NCBI GenBank assembly: GCA_946613735.1
Contig: CAMOFS010000084.1
Location: forward strand, 1-6,848
DNA: 6,848 nucleotides
Origin: an uncultured Lachnospiraceae bacterium
GTDB taxonomy: Bacteria; Bacillota_A; Clostridia; Lachnospirales; Lachnospiraceae
Reading direction: 5' to 3'
In this document: piece by piece, positions 1 to 6,720 of the stretch
Numbering within the stretch: the stretch's first letter is position 1
Layout: the number at the start of each line of letters is the position of its first letter
Position numbers and translations under genes: made by a program
Notes under the pieces: generated by a model
What the model saw: only the letters and a program-made list of their open reading frames with translations
Databases searched by the model: none
Told to the model about the DNA's origin: nothing

Positions 1-153
1 GTGCTGATGCCCGGAGCAGTGGTAGAGGACGGTGCCACAGTTACCCGCGCCCTGGTGGCTGACGGGGTCACCATCAAAAAGGGTGCCAAGGTGGGCAGCG
101 CCAACAGCAAGGAGATCCTCCTTGTAGCAGAAGATGTGAAGGGGGGAAAGTAA
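1..153 (+). CDS. glgC: Glucose-1-phosphate adenylyltransferase catalytic subunit, C-terminal fragment (5' end outside window)
   Basis: The first 50 codons, in frame with the TAA at 151-153, encode the last turns of a left-handed beta-helix (VLMPGAVVEDGATV, then ALVADGVTIKKGAKVG) and a short tail. This hexapeptide-repeat pattern is typical of the C-terminus of GlgC, which makes ADP-glucose from ATP and glucose-1-phosphate in the cytoplasm for glycogen synthesis. The identity rests on this pattern and on glgD following after one base, the usual glgCD order in Bacillota. The catalytic domain is outside the window, so activity cannot be judged. The GTG at base 1 is only the window edge and not a start. 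The end of the gene also carries the ribosome binding site of glgD. Confidence 0.85.
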   Translation: MLMPGAVVEDGATVTRALVADGVTIKKGAKVGSANSKEILLVAEDVKGGK

Positions 154-154
154 G

Positions 155-1270
155 ATGGCAAAGGCATTTGGTATAGTTTCATCCTCAGGCTCACACATCC
201 ACGTGGAGGGCATGCAGGATTACCGTCCCATCGGTTCCTTTTCTTTCCTGGGACGCTACCGTATGATCGACTTCCCTGTTTCCAACCTCTCCAATTCGGA
301 GATTGACCGGATTCAGGTTTATATCCAGCAGAATCCCAGATCACTGGCTGAGCATCTGGGCACCGGACGCCACTACAATATTAACTCCAAGCGCGGTAAG
401 CTGCAGCTTCTCTTTACAGAGGACAGCCGCATCAACGATATCTACAATACGGATATGGCGGGCTATGCAGCGCATCTTGATATCATAGAGCGCATGCGTC
501 AGGATTACGTGGTGATCGTTCCCAGCTATATGGTATTCAAGCAGAATTTTGACGAGCTTCTGGAGGCCCATATCGAGAGCAAGGCAGACATAACCATGCT
601 CTACCACAAGGTGGACAATGCAGACAAGTCCTACCGCAGCTGTACCATCATGAAGCTCAATCGTCAGCGCGGGCTCAAGTGCCTGGTCAGGAACGACAAT
701 ACTTCAGCTGACGAGAACATATTCATGGATACCTATGTGATGAAGCGTGACATTTTTGTCAAGCTCATCAAAAAGGCAATGTCGCTTTCATCAGTATACA
801 CTTTGGCTGATATGGTCAATAATGAGGCGGAGTCCTATGATATCCGCGGCGTGGCTCACAAGGGATATTTCGCAGCCATAACCGATATCAAGAGCTACCA
901 TGAGGCCAACCTTGAGCTTTTGGATATAGACCTTACTGAGGAGCTCTTCACTATGGACTGGCCTTTTTATACCAAGACTACCGACAGCTGTCCCGTCCGC
1001 TATTTCGAGGGCTGCAAGGTTAAGAATTCCATGGTGGCCAACGGCAGTCTCATCGAAGGCACCATCGAAAACTGTGTTATTGGACGTAACGTGTCCGTGG
1101 GCAGGGGAGCAGTTCTTAAGAATTGCGTGGTTTTAGCTCAGGCAGTCATTGGAGAGGGGGTTCATATTGAAAACCAGGTGATCGACAAATGGGCAAAGAT
1201 CACCAGTGTCAAAAAGATCATGGCGGATGCCGACAAGCCCGGCTATATCCGCCGCAGCGACGTATTATAG
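155..1270 (+). CDS. glgD: GlgD, non-catalytic/regulatory subunit of ADP-glucose pyrophosphorylase
   Basis: This 371-residue protein has the nucleotidyltransferase-plus-beta-helix layout of the GlgC/GlgD family. An N-terminal Rossmann-like domain (about residues 4-250) contains GRYRMIDFPVSN at 33-44, and a left-handed beta-helix runs from about 279 to 350. The N-terminal loop reads GIVSSSGSHIHVEG where active GlgC has GGxGxRL followed by a lysine-containing substrate motif. The glycine-rich phosphate loop and its arginine are therefore missing. This degeneration is characteristic of GlgD, which in Bacillota pairs with GlgC to form a more active or differently regulated hetero-oligomer (family knowledge). 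The ATG is chosen because an AAGGGGGG site at 139-146 lies eight bases upstream, inside the end of glgC. The one-base gap implies co-transcription and translational coupling with glgC. A strong terminator closes the operon just downstream. Nothing suggests truncation or frameshift. Confidence 0.93.
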   Translation: MAKAFGIVSSSGSHIHVEGMQDYRPIGSFSFLGRYRMIDFPVSNLSNSEIDRIQVYIQQNPRSLAEHLGTGRHYNINSKRGKLQLLFTEDSRINDIYNTDMAGYAAHLDIIERMRQDYVVIVPSYMVFKQNFDELLEAHIESKADITMLYHKVDNADKSYRSCTIMKLNRQRGLKCLVRNDNTSADENIFMDTYVMKRDIFVKLIKKAMSLSSVYTLADMVNNEAESYDIRGVAHKGYFAAITDIKSYHEANLELLDIDLTEELFTMDWPFYTKTTDSCPVRYFEGCKVKNSMVANGSLIEGTIENCVIGRNVSVGRGAVLKNCVVLAQAVIGEGVHIENQVIDKWAKITSVKKIMADADKPGYIRRSDVL

Positions 1271-1279
1271 TAATGGTTG

Positions 1280-1309
1280 GGGGATCAGTTTTTTGATCCC
1301 CTGTTTTTT
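1280..1309 (+). terminator. Intrinsic terminator after glgCD, abutting carB
   Basis: An 8-bp perfect stem (GGGGATCA at 1280-1287 pairing with TGATCCCC at 1294-1301) encloses a six-base loop and is followed by TGTTTTTT at 1302-1309. This is a textbook Rho-independent terminator for the glgCD transcript. It begins 10 bases after the glgD stop. Only 14 bases separate its T-tract from the carB ATG, so it may also act as an attenuator on carB if carB transcripts start upstream. Confidence 0.9.
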
Positions 1310-1323
1310 AGAAAGGAAAAGAG

Positions 1324-4300
1324 ATGAACAAACGCACAGACATTAAAAAGGTTCTGATCATCGGTTCCGGCCCCATCGTCATCGGCCAGGCCTGCGAATT
1401 TGACTACAGCGGCACTCAGGCCTGCAAGGCATTGAAAAGCCTGGGCTACGAGATCGTCCTGGTCAATTCAAATCCTGCCACCATAATGACGGATCCTGAG
1501 ATGGCAGATGTCACCTACATAGAACCCCTTAACGTGGAGCGCGTGACAGCTATCATTAAAAAGGAACGTCCCGATGCCCTGCTTCCCAACCTGGGCGGTC
1601 AGAGCGGACTGAATCTCTGTGCGGAGCTATACAAAAAAGGCGTTTTGGAAGAGTATGGTGTGGAGGTCATCGGTGTCCAGGCCGACGCCATCGAGCGCGG
1701 CGAAGACCGGGTGGAGTTTAAAAAGACTATGGATATGCTCGGCATCGAGATGGCACGCTCAGAGGTGGCCTACTCAGTGGAGGACGCACTTAAGATAGCG
1801 GACGAGCTGGGTTATCCGGTGGTGCTACGTCCCGCCTATACCATGGGGGGAGCCGGTGGCGGACTTGTTTACAATTCCGATGAGCTGGCTACGGTCTGCG
1901 CCAGAGGACTAAAGGCTTCCCTGGTTCACCAGGTGCTGGTGGAGGAGAGTGTCATGGGCTGGGAGGAGCTGGAGCTTGAGGTGGTCCGGGATGCAGCCAA
2001 TAACATGATCACGGTCTGCTTCATAGAAAATGTGGATCCCATGGGAGTCCATACCGGTGACAGCTTTTGTACCGCACCCATGCTCACCATCGAGCAGTCG
2101 GTCATGGACCGTCTCCAGGAGCAGGCATATAAGATAGTTGAGCACATCGGTGTCATCGGCGGCACCAACGTACAGTTTGCACATGATCCCAAAACGGACA
2201 GGATCATAGTCATAGAGATCAATCCCAGGACTTCAAGATCATCAGCCCTGGCATCCAAAGCCACCGGCTTCCCTATCGCGCTGGTATCTGCCAAGCTTGC
2301 AGCGGGCCTTCTTTTATCCGACATCCCCTGCGGCAAATACGGTACCCTGGATAAGTACCATCCCGATGGCGACTACGTGGTGGTGAAGTTTGCCCGCTGG
2401 GCCTTTGAAAAGTTCAAGGGTGTGGAGGACAAGCTGGGCACCCAGATGCGTGCAGTAGGCGAGGTCATGTCCATAGGCAAGACCTACAAGGAGGCCTTCC
2501 AAAAGGCCATCCGGTCTCTGGAAAAGGGCCGCTTTGGCTTAGGACATGTTAAGGACTTTGATACTCTTGGCAAGGAGGAGCTGCTCCGTCGGCTTTATAC
2601 ACCTAATTCCGAGAGGCACTTTTTGATGTATGAGGCCATCAGGGCCGGAGCCACCAATGAGGAGATAAGGGAGCGCACCAACGTTAAGGAGTACTTTATA
2701 CAGCAGATGAGAGAGCTGGTGGAGGAAGAAGAGGAGCTTGTGAAAAACTACCGTGGATCTCTTCCGGCGGATGAGGCTCTCATTAAGGCGAAAAAGGACG
2801 GTTTTTCCGATAAGTACTTATCTGAGATCCTTGAGATCCCGGAGGAGGATATCAGAAACCGCCGCATAGCACTTGGGCTTTCCCAGTCATGGCAGGGAGT
2901 CCATGTCAGCGGCACCGAGGACGCGGCTTATTATTACTCCACCTATAATGATGTAGACAAAAACCCGGTGAACACTGACAAGAAAAAGGTGATGATCCTC
3001 GGCGGCGGTCCCAACCGTATCGGCCAGGGCATCGAGTTTGACTACTGCTGTGTACATGCGGCGCAGTCACTTAAGAAGCTGGGCTTTGAGACCATTATCG
3101 TAAACTGCAATCCCGAGACCGTGTCCACGGATTACGACACCTCGGACAAGCTTTATTTTGAACCGCTGACCTTAGAGGATGTTCTTTCCATCTATGAAAA
3201 GGAGCGCCCCGAGGGGGTTATTGCCCAGTTTGGCGGCCAGACACCTCTTAACCTGGCGGCTGACCTGCAAAAGTACGGAGTGAAGATCCTGGGTACCTCT
3301 CCCGAGGTCATTGACCTTGCGGAGGACAGGGACCGGTTCAGGGAGATGATGGATAAACTGGAGATTCCCATGCCCGAAAGCGGCATGGCGACCACTGTAG
3401 AGGAAGCCATCGACATAGCAGGCCGTATCGGCTATCCTGTTATGGTGCGTCCTTCCTACGTACTTGGTGGCAGAGGCATGGAGGTGGTCTATGATGATGA
3501 GGCCATGTCAGATTACATGCGGGCAGCTGTGGGAGTGACTCCGGATCGTCCTATTTTGATCGACCGCTTTTTGGTACATGCCATGGAGTGTGAGGCAGAT
3601 GCCATCTCCGACGGAGAGCACGCTTTTGTTCCCGCTGTCATGGAGCATATAGAGCTGGCTGGGATCCATTCCGGAGACTCGGCCTGCATCCTGCCATCGA
3701 AGCACATTCCCGAGAGTCAGCTTGAGACCATCAGGGAATACACCAGGAAGATCGCCGAGGAGATGCACGTGGTGGGACTGATGAACATGCAGTATGCCAT
3801 CGAAAACGGCACGGTATATGTGCTCGAGGCCAATCCCAGGGCATCCCGTACGGTGCCTCTGGTATCAAAGGTCTGTGGTATCAGGATGGTACCCATCGCA
3901 ACAGATGTTATCACAAGGGAACTGACAGGAAGAAAGAGTGTGGTTCCGGAGTTAAAGGAGAGAAAGATACCTTACTATGGAGTGAAGGAGGCGGTATTCC
4001 CCTTCTCCATGTTCCAGGAGGTGGATCCCATTTTGGGACCGGAGATGCGTTCTACCGGCGAGGTGCTGGGCATTTCATACTCTGCGGGTGAAGCTTTTTA
4101 CAAGGCCCAGGAGGCTGCAAACGGTGCGCTTCCGCTATCGGGTACTGTGCTGATCTCAGTCAATCGCAAGGACAAGCCTGAGGTGGTGGAGATCGCCCGG
4201 GCCTTCCATGACGATGGCTTTGATATCATGGCTACCGGTACCACCTATGAGCTTATATCACAGTCCGGCATCCCGGCACAGAAGGTGAAAAAGCTCTACG

Positions 4301-4545
4301 AGGGCCAGCCCAACATTTTGGACCATATGACCAATAAAAAGATCCAGCTTATCATAAATACGCCGGTGGGTAAGGACAGCGTGCATGATGACAGCTACTT
4401 AAGGAAGGCTGCCATCAAGCAGAAGATCCCCTACATCACTACCATTGCGGCGGCCCGGGCAGCCGCTGAAGGTATAGCTGTGCTGAAAGAACAGGGTAAC
4501 GGCAACATCCACAGCCTGCAGAAGTGGCATCAGAGGATAGAATAA
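1324..4545 (+). CDS. carB: Carbamoyl phosphate synthase, large (synthetase) subunit
   Basis: This protein makes carbamoyl phosphate from bicarbonate, two ATP and ammonia delivered by the small subunit CarA, feeding pyrimidine and arginine synthesis in the cytoplasm. At 1073 residues it equals the E. coli CarB length. By comparison with that enzyme the order is: carboxyphosphate ATP-grasp half (about 1-400), oligomerisation region (about 400-550), carbamoyl-phosphate ATP-grasp half (about 550-935) and C-terminal MGS-like allosteric domain (about 936-1073). Visible markers include GSGPIVIGQACEFDYSG near the start, R169 in LRPAYTMGGAGGG, E215, H243 in PMGVHTGDS, E298/N300 in EINPRTSRS, the second-half motif GGGPNRIGQGIEFDY from 560, EANPRASRTVPLVSK, and TGTTYELI plus NTPVGK in the regulatory domain. 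Both active halves look intact. The start follows AAAGGA (1312-1317) with six-base spacing. CarA is not adjacent. The gene probably shares a transcript with loaP, since no terminator separates them. Confidence 0.98.
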   Translation: MNKRTDIKKVLIIGSGPIVIGQACEFDYSGTQACKALKSLGYEIVLVNSNPATIMTDPEMADVTYIEPLNVERVTAIIKKERPDALLPNLGGQSGLNLCAELYKKGVLEEYGVEVIGVQADAIERGEDRVEFKKTMDMLGIEMARSEVAYSVEDALKIADELGYPVVLRPAYTMGGAGGGLVYNSDELATVCARGLKASLVHQVLVEESVMGWEELELEVVRDAANNMITVCFIENVDPMGVHTGDSFCTAPMLTIEQSVMDRLQEQAYKIVEHIGVIGGTNVQFAHDPKTDRIIVIEINPRTSRSSALASKATGFPIALVSAKLAAGLLLSDIPCGKYGTLDKYHPDGDYVVVKFARWAFEKFKGVEDKLGTQMRAVGEVMSIGKTYKEAFQKAIRSLEKGRFGLGHVKDFDTLGKEELLRRLYTPNSERHFLMYEAIRAGATNEEIRERTNVKEYFIQQMRELVEEEEELVKNYRGSLPADEALIKAKKDGFSDKYLSEILEIPEEDIRNRRIALGLSQSWQGVHVSGTEDAAYYYSTYNDVDKNPVNTDKKKVMILGGGPNRIGQGIEFDYCCVHAAQSLKKLGFETIIVNCNPETVSTDYDTSDKLYFEPLTLEDVLSIYEKERPEGVIAQFGGQTPLNLAADLQKYGVKILGTSPEVIDLAEDRDRFREMMDKLEIPMPESGMATTVEEAIDIAGRIGYPVMVRPSYVLGGRGMEVVYDDEAMSDYMRAAVGVTPDRPILIDRFLVHAMECEADAISDGEHAFVPAVMEHIELAGIHSGDSACILPSKHIPESQLETIREYTRKIAEEMHVVGLMNMQYAIENGTVYVLEANPRASRTVPLVSKVCGIRMVPIATDVITRELTGRKSVVPELKERKIPYYGVKEAVFPFSMFQEVDPILGPEMRSTGEVLGISYSAGEAFYKAQEAANGALPLSGTVLISVNRKDKPEVVEIARAFHDDGFDIMATGTTYELISQSGIPAQKVKKLYEGQPNILDHMTNKKIQLIINTPVGKDSVHDDSYLRKAAIKQKIPYITTIAAARAAAEGIAVLKEQGNGNIHSLQKWHQRIE

Positions 4546-4552
4546 CTACGCC

Positions 4553-4581
4553 TGTCATTCTGAGCGCAGCGAAGAATCTTA
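4553..4581 (+). repeat. Dispersed hairpin repeat, copy 1 (carB-loaP gap)
   Basis: The unit begins TGTCATTCTGAG and ends GAAGAATCTTA, matching the two copies after deoB. It can fold as ATTCTGAGC (4557-4565), loop GCA (4566-4568), GCGAAGAAT (4569-4577). That gives seven Watson-Crick pairs with a tandem G.A/A.G mismatch inside the stem and a GC-GNA-GC tip. It starts 8 bases after the carB stop, and its end lies 4 bases before the loaP ribosome binding site. I recall very similar sequences as intergenic repeats in many bacterial genomes, but could not check this here. No T-tract follows, so it is not a standard terminator. Confidence 0.85.
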
Positions 4582-4600
4582 CAAAAAGGAAATCCAATAC

Positions 4601-5158
4601 ATGATATATGTACTACAGGTTCGCTCCGGCAAAGAGTCCGAAGTCATAACCTTTATGAACGTTCTGGTGGATAAGAGTCTTTTCAACGACGCCTATTATC
4701 CCACCAGGAAGATGATGAAAAAATACCGTGGCAAATGGAACGAAGTCACAGAGAAACTGATCCCGGGCTACGTCTTTGTGGAGTCGGACGAGCCGGTGAA
4801 GCTATATATGCAACTGAAAAAAGTACCACGACTTACCAAGCTTTTGGGCCGGGATGTGGATCGTGACGAGATCCGCCGCCTGACTGAGCGTGATGAGAGA
4901 TGGCTGAGACAGATGATGGGCGGAAAAGAAGGCCAGTACATGGACCCCAAGCTTAGAGGCGAGGTGGGACTTACCCTGGTATCCATCGATGATGATGGCG
5001 TGGTCCATATCTTAGAGGGCCCCTTAAAGGGTGTCGAGGGTCACATCATAAAATATAACCTGCACAAGCGTTTTGCCGCAGTGGAGACAGAGTTCATGGG
5101 TCAAAAGACCGTCCTTCACATGGGTATCGTTATAGCGGAAAAACGTGAGGAGGACTGA
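4601..5158 (+). CDS. loaP: LoaP-type antiterminator (specialised NusG paralogue)
   Basis: This 185-residue protein has the two-domain plan of NusG-family elongation factors. The NGN domain occupies about residues 1-105 (MIYVLQVRSGKE at the start, LIPGYVFVE at 53-61, then VPRLTKLLG). A KOW domain spans about 137-165 (EGPLKGVEGHIIKYNLHKRFAAVE). The tyrosine in the opening motif, the GYVFVE strand and the KRFAAVE end of the KOW region fit the LoaP subfamily better than housekeeping NusG. Characterised LoaP proteins bind RNA polymerase and a small RNA hairpin and suppress termination across long polysaccharide or secondary-metabolite operons. Here the flanking genes are carB and rpsU, and no such operon is visible, so the target is unknown. 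The ATG matches the family N-terminus. AAGGA at 4586-4590 precedes it by a rather long ten bases. No promoter is seen in the 55-base gap, so read-through from carB is likely. Confidence 0.85.
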   Translation: MIYVLQVRSGKESEVITFMNVLVDKSLFNDAYYPTRKMMKKYRGKWNEVTEKLIPGYVFVESDEPVKLYMQLKKVPRLTKLLGRDVDRDEIRRLTERDERWLRQMMGGKEGQYMDPKLRGEVGLTLVSIDDDGVVHILEGPLKGVEGHIIKYNLHKRFAAVETEFMGQKTVLHMGIVIAEKREED

Positions 5159-5208
5159 TGATGTGATCCACCTGCCACAGTCCGGTGATATACAAAAATA
5201 CAAATATC

Positions 5209-5237
5209 TTGACAAATAGGATAAATGCTAGTAAAAT
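5209..5237 (+). promoter_or_regulatory. Housekeeping sigma promoter of rpsU
   Basis: A perfect TTGACA at 5209-5214 is followed by a 17-base spacer and TAAAAT at 5232-5237, one base from the consensus TATAAT. The expected transcription start is about 5243-5245, leaving a leader of roughly 63 bases before the rpsU ATG. This is the only near-consensus promoter I found in the window, in keeping with the heavy expression of a ribosomal protein gene. It separates rpsU from the upstream loaP unit. Confidence 0.85.
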
Positions 5238-5244
5238 GTCAAAT

Positions 5245-5298
5245 GGTGTCCACGTTGACGCCCAATAAGGTAATCGCCAGATTATCTCCGGAAGGAGG
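5245..5298 (+). promoter_or_regulatory. Structured leader of rpsU with three small hairpins, the last covering the Shine-Dalgarno
   Basis: Three consecutive inverted repeats fill the predicted leader. GGTGTC (5245-5250) pairs with GACGCC (5257-5262) right at the expected transcript 5' end. GGTAATC (5269-5275) pairs with GATTATC (5280-5286) around a GCCA loop. CTCC (5286-5289) pairs with GGAG (5294-5297) around GGAA, a GNRA-type tetraloop, with a possible extra U.G pair. The last hairpin would hold part of the AAGGAGGG ribosome binding site (5292-5299), and it shares base 5286 with the second. The pairings are visible, but regulation through them is inference. The third stem is short and may be melted in vivo. 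Confidence 0.45.
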
Positions 5299-5307
5299 GT
5301 AGTATAT

Positions 5308-5484
5308 ATGTCAAGTGTTATTGTTAAGGAAAACGAGTCTTTAGACAGCGCACTTCGCCGCTTCAAGAGAAATTGTGCTAAGGCCGGTATCCAGCAGGAG
5401 ATCCGTAAGCGTGAGCATTATGAGAAGCCCAGCGTTAAGCGCAAGAAAAAGTCTGAGGCAGCCAGAAAACGCAAATATAACTAA
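5308..5484 (+). CDS. rpsU: Small ribosomal subunit protein bS21
   Basis: This short gene encodes 58 residues starting [20 protein letters not shown]. Then come [24 protein letters not shown] and a very basic end ([15 protein letters not shown]). This is the classic S21 pattern: a small N-terminal segment, the RRFKR and [10 protein letters not shown] helices, and a lysine/arginine-rich tail that contacts 16S rRNA. S21 sits on the 30S platform near the anti-Shine-Dalgarno and helps translation initiation (family knowledge). The length is normal for the family. The ATG follows a strong AAGGAGGG with eight-base spacing. The gene has its own near-consensus promoter and its own terminator, so it is essentially a single-gene unit here. 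The more familiar partner yqeY is not next to it. Confidence 0.96.
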   Translation: MSSVIVKENESLDSALRRFKRNCAKAGIQQEIRKREHYEKPSVKRKKKSEAARKRKYN

Positions 5485-5492
5485 GCGCATTT

Positions 5493-5530
5493 AAGGATGC
5501 TCCAAAAATATGGAGCATCCTTTTTGTTTT
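5493..5530 (+). terminator. Intrinsic terminator after rpsU
   Basis: A perfect 12-bp stem (AAGGATGCTCCA at 5493-5504 with TGGAGCATCCTT at 5511-5522) encloses the loop AAAATA and runs into a T-rich tract ending at 5530. It should end rpsU transcripts efficiently. The deoB ribosome binding site starts only one base after the T-rich tract, so deoB expression must come from read-through or from a start site at or before the terminator. Confidence 0.93.
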
Positions 5531-5543
5531 CAGGAGGGTTATT

Positions 5544-6665
5544 TTGAAAAAAAGAGCGATTTTAATAGTTTTGGACAGTGCGGGTATAGGACATGCGCCT
5601 GATGCTGCTGAGTACGGCGATGAGGGAGCCAACACTTTTTTATCCTGTTCGAAAAGTGAAAGATTCAATACCCCAAATATGAAAAAAATGGGGCTTTATA
5701 ATATCGACGACGTTGAGATAGAGGGATGTGATGCACCTACAGGTGCCTTTGCCAGACTTATCGAAAAGTCCAAGGGCAAGGACACTACCACGGGACACTG
5801 GGAGATGGCAGGAGTGGTAAGCGAGCAGCCTTTCCCCACTTACCCCAATGGTTTTCCGGATGAGGTACTGGACGAGTTCAAAAGGCTTACCGGAAGAGAG
5901 GTGCTCTGTAACCTTCCTTATTCCGGCACCCAGGTCATAGAGGACTACGGCGAAGAGCATATTAAGACCGGTGCACTTATCGTATATACCAGTGCCGATT
6001 CCGTGTTCCAGATAGCAGCACATGAGGATATAGTTCCGGTGGAGACTCTGTATGAGTACTGCCGTATTGCCAGAAAGATGCTTGTGGGCAGGCACGGTGT
6101 GGGCAGAGTTATCGCCCGTCCTTTTATCGGGCAGCCCGGCAGCTTTACCCGTACCACCAGAAGGCACGACTTTTCATTGGAGCCTACGGGGGAGACTATG
6201 ATGGATACATTAAAGGCCAAGGGCTATGATGTGCTATCCGTAGGCAAGATATATGATATTTTTGCAGAGCGTGGAGTGACGGACTATGTGAGATGCGAGG
6301 GCAATCCCGATGGCATCGAAAAGACTATCAAGTGGATGGAACGTGACTTTAACGGTCTTATGTTTGTAAATCTGGTGGACACCGATATGATCTACGGTCA
6401 TCGCCGCGACATCGACGGCTATGCCGGAGCACTCAGCTACTTTGACGAGCAGCTGCCCCGCATTACGGAGCGCATGGGGGATGAGGACATCCTTCTTATT
6501 ACGGCAGACCATGGCTGTGATCCGGGATATACCGGCACAGACCATACCAGGGAGTGCGTGCCTCTCCTTATGTACGGCAAGTCCATTCCCGCCGGCAAGA
6601 ACTACGGCACCATAACAGGATTTGATTTTATTGCAAAATATATACTGGAGTATTTTGGAGTATAG
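5544..6665 (+). CDS. deoB: Phosphopentomutase
   Basis: DeoB interconverts ribose-1-phosphate (or deoxyribose-1-phosphate) and the 5-phosphate form, linking nucleoside breakdown to central carbon metabolism in the cytoplasm. The 373-residue product belongs to the alkaline phosphatase superfamily. D11 in VLDSAGIG, T83 in GKDTTTGHWEMAG, D281 and H286 in DTDMIYGHRRD, and D322, H323 and H334 in ADHGCDPGYTGTDH match the phosphorylated threonine and two-metal ligands known for the Bacillus cereus enzyme. Their spacing is constant apart from small length differences. The cap domain shows RVIARPFIGQPGSFTRTTRRHDFS. The protein is slightly shorter than the roughly 390-residue norm. The start is TTG, chosen because it gives the family N-terminus (MKKRAILIVLDSAG) and lies five bases after AGGAGGG at 5532-5538. 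No other deo or pnp gene is adjacent. No standard terminator follows, only the inverted repeat pair. Confidence 0.96.
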   Translation: MKKRAILIVLDSAGIGHAPDAAEYGDEGANTFLSCSKSERFNTPNMKKMGLYNIDDVEIEGCDAPTGAFARLIEKSKGKDTTTGHWEMAGVVSEQPFPTYPNGFPDEVLDEFKRLTGREVLCNLPYSGTQVIEDYGEEHIKTGALIVYTSADSVFQIAAHEDIVPVETLYEYCRIARKMLVGRHGVGRVIARPFIGQPGSFTRTTRRHDFSLEPTGETMMDTLKAKGYDVLSVGKIYDIFAERGVTDYVRCEGNPDGIEKTIKWMERDFNGLMFVNLVDTDMIYGHRRDIDGYAGALSYFDEQLPRITERMGDEDILLITADHGCDPGYTGTDHTRECVPLLMYGKSIPAGKNYGTITGFDFIAKYILEYFGV

Positions 6666-6691
6666 GATCCTTCGCTTCGCTCAGGATGACA
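6665..6691 (-). repeat. Dispersed hairpin repeat, copy 2 (inverted, after deoB)
   Basis: Read on the minus strand, this unit starts TGTCATCCTGAGCGAAGCG and ends AAGGATCC. It is copy 1 with T-to-C and A-to-G changes. The hairpin is ATCCTGAGC, loop GAA, GCGAAGGAT (plus-strand 6667-6687). The stem changes are compensatory relative to copy 1: a T-A pair has become C-G. It begins on the last base of the deoB stop codon. Confidence 0.85.
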
Positions 6692-6720
6692 GAGAAGCAC
6701 GCTTATGGTGAAGTCACCGT

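Noticed and set aside
155..400. Loss of the GlgC catalytic loop in glgD considered as gene decay
   Set aside because: This degeneration is a family feature of GlgD. The frame is intact and the rest of the fold is preserved.
1263..1268. TATTAT as a possible -10 box for carB at the end of glgD
   Set aside because: No acceptable -35 hexamer lies 16-18 bases upstream, and AT-rich hexamers at a stop region are common by chance.
1926..2336. Minus-strand open frame (136 codons) opposite carB, rich in Ser/Thr/Met
   Set aside because: The composition is typical of an antisense shadow of a conserved gene. The carB frame above it carries catalytic motifs.
5165..5194. Possible terminator after loaP (ATCCACC ... 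GGTGAT)
   Set aside because: The stem is short with a bulge and no T-tract follows. The strong rpsU promoter lies just beyond, so it is not called.
5640..6167. Long minus-strand open frame (175 codons) opposite deoB
   Set aside because: It lies entirely opposite the well-supported deoB gene, and its translation has no recognisable domain. It is a frame shadow.
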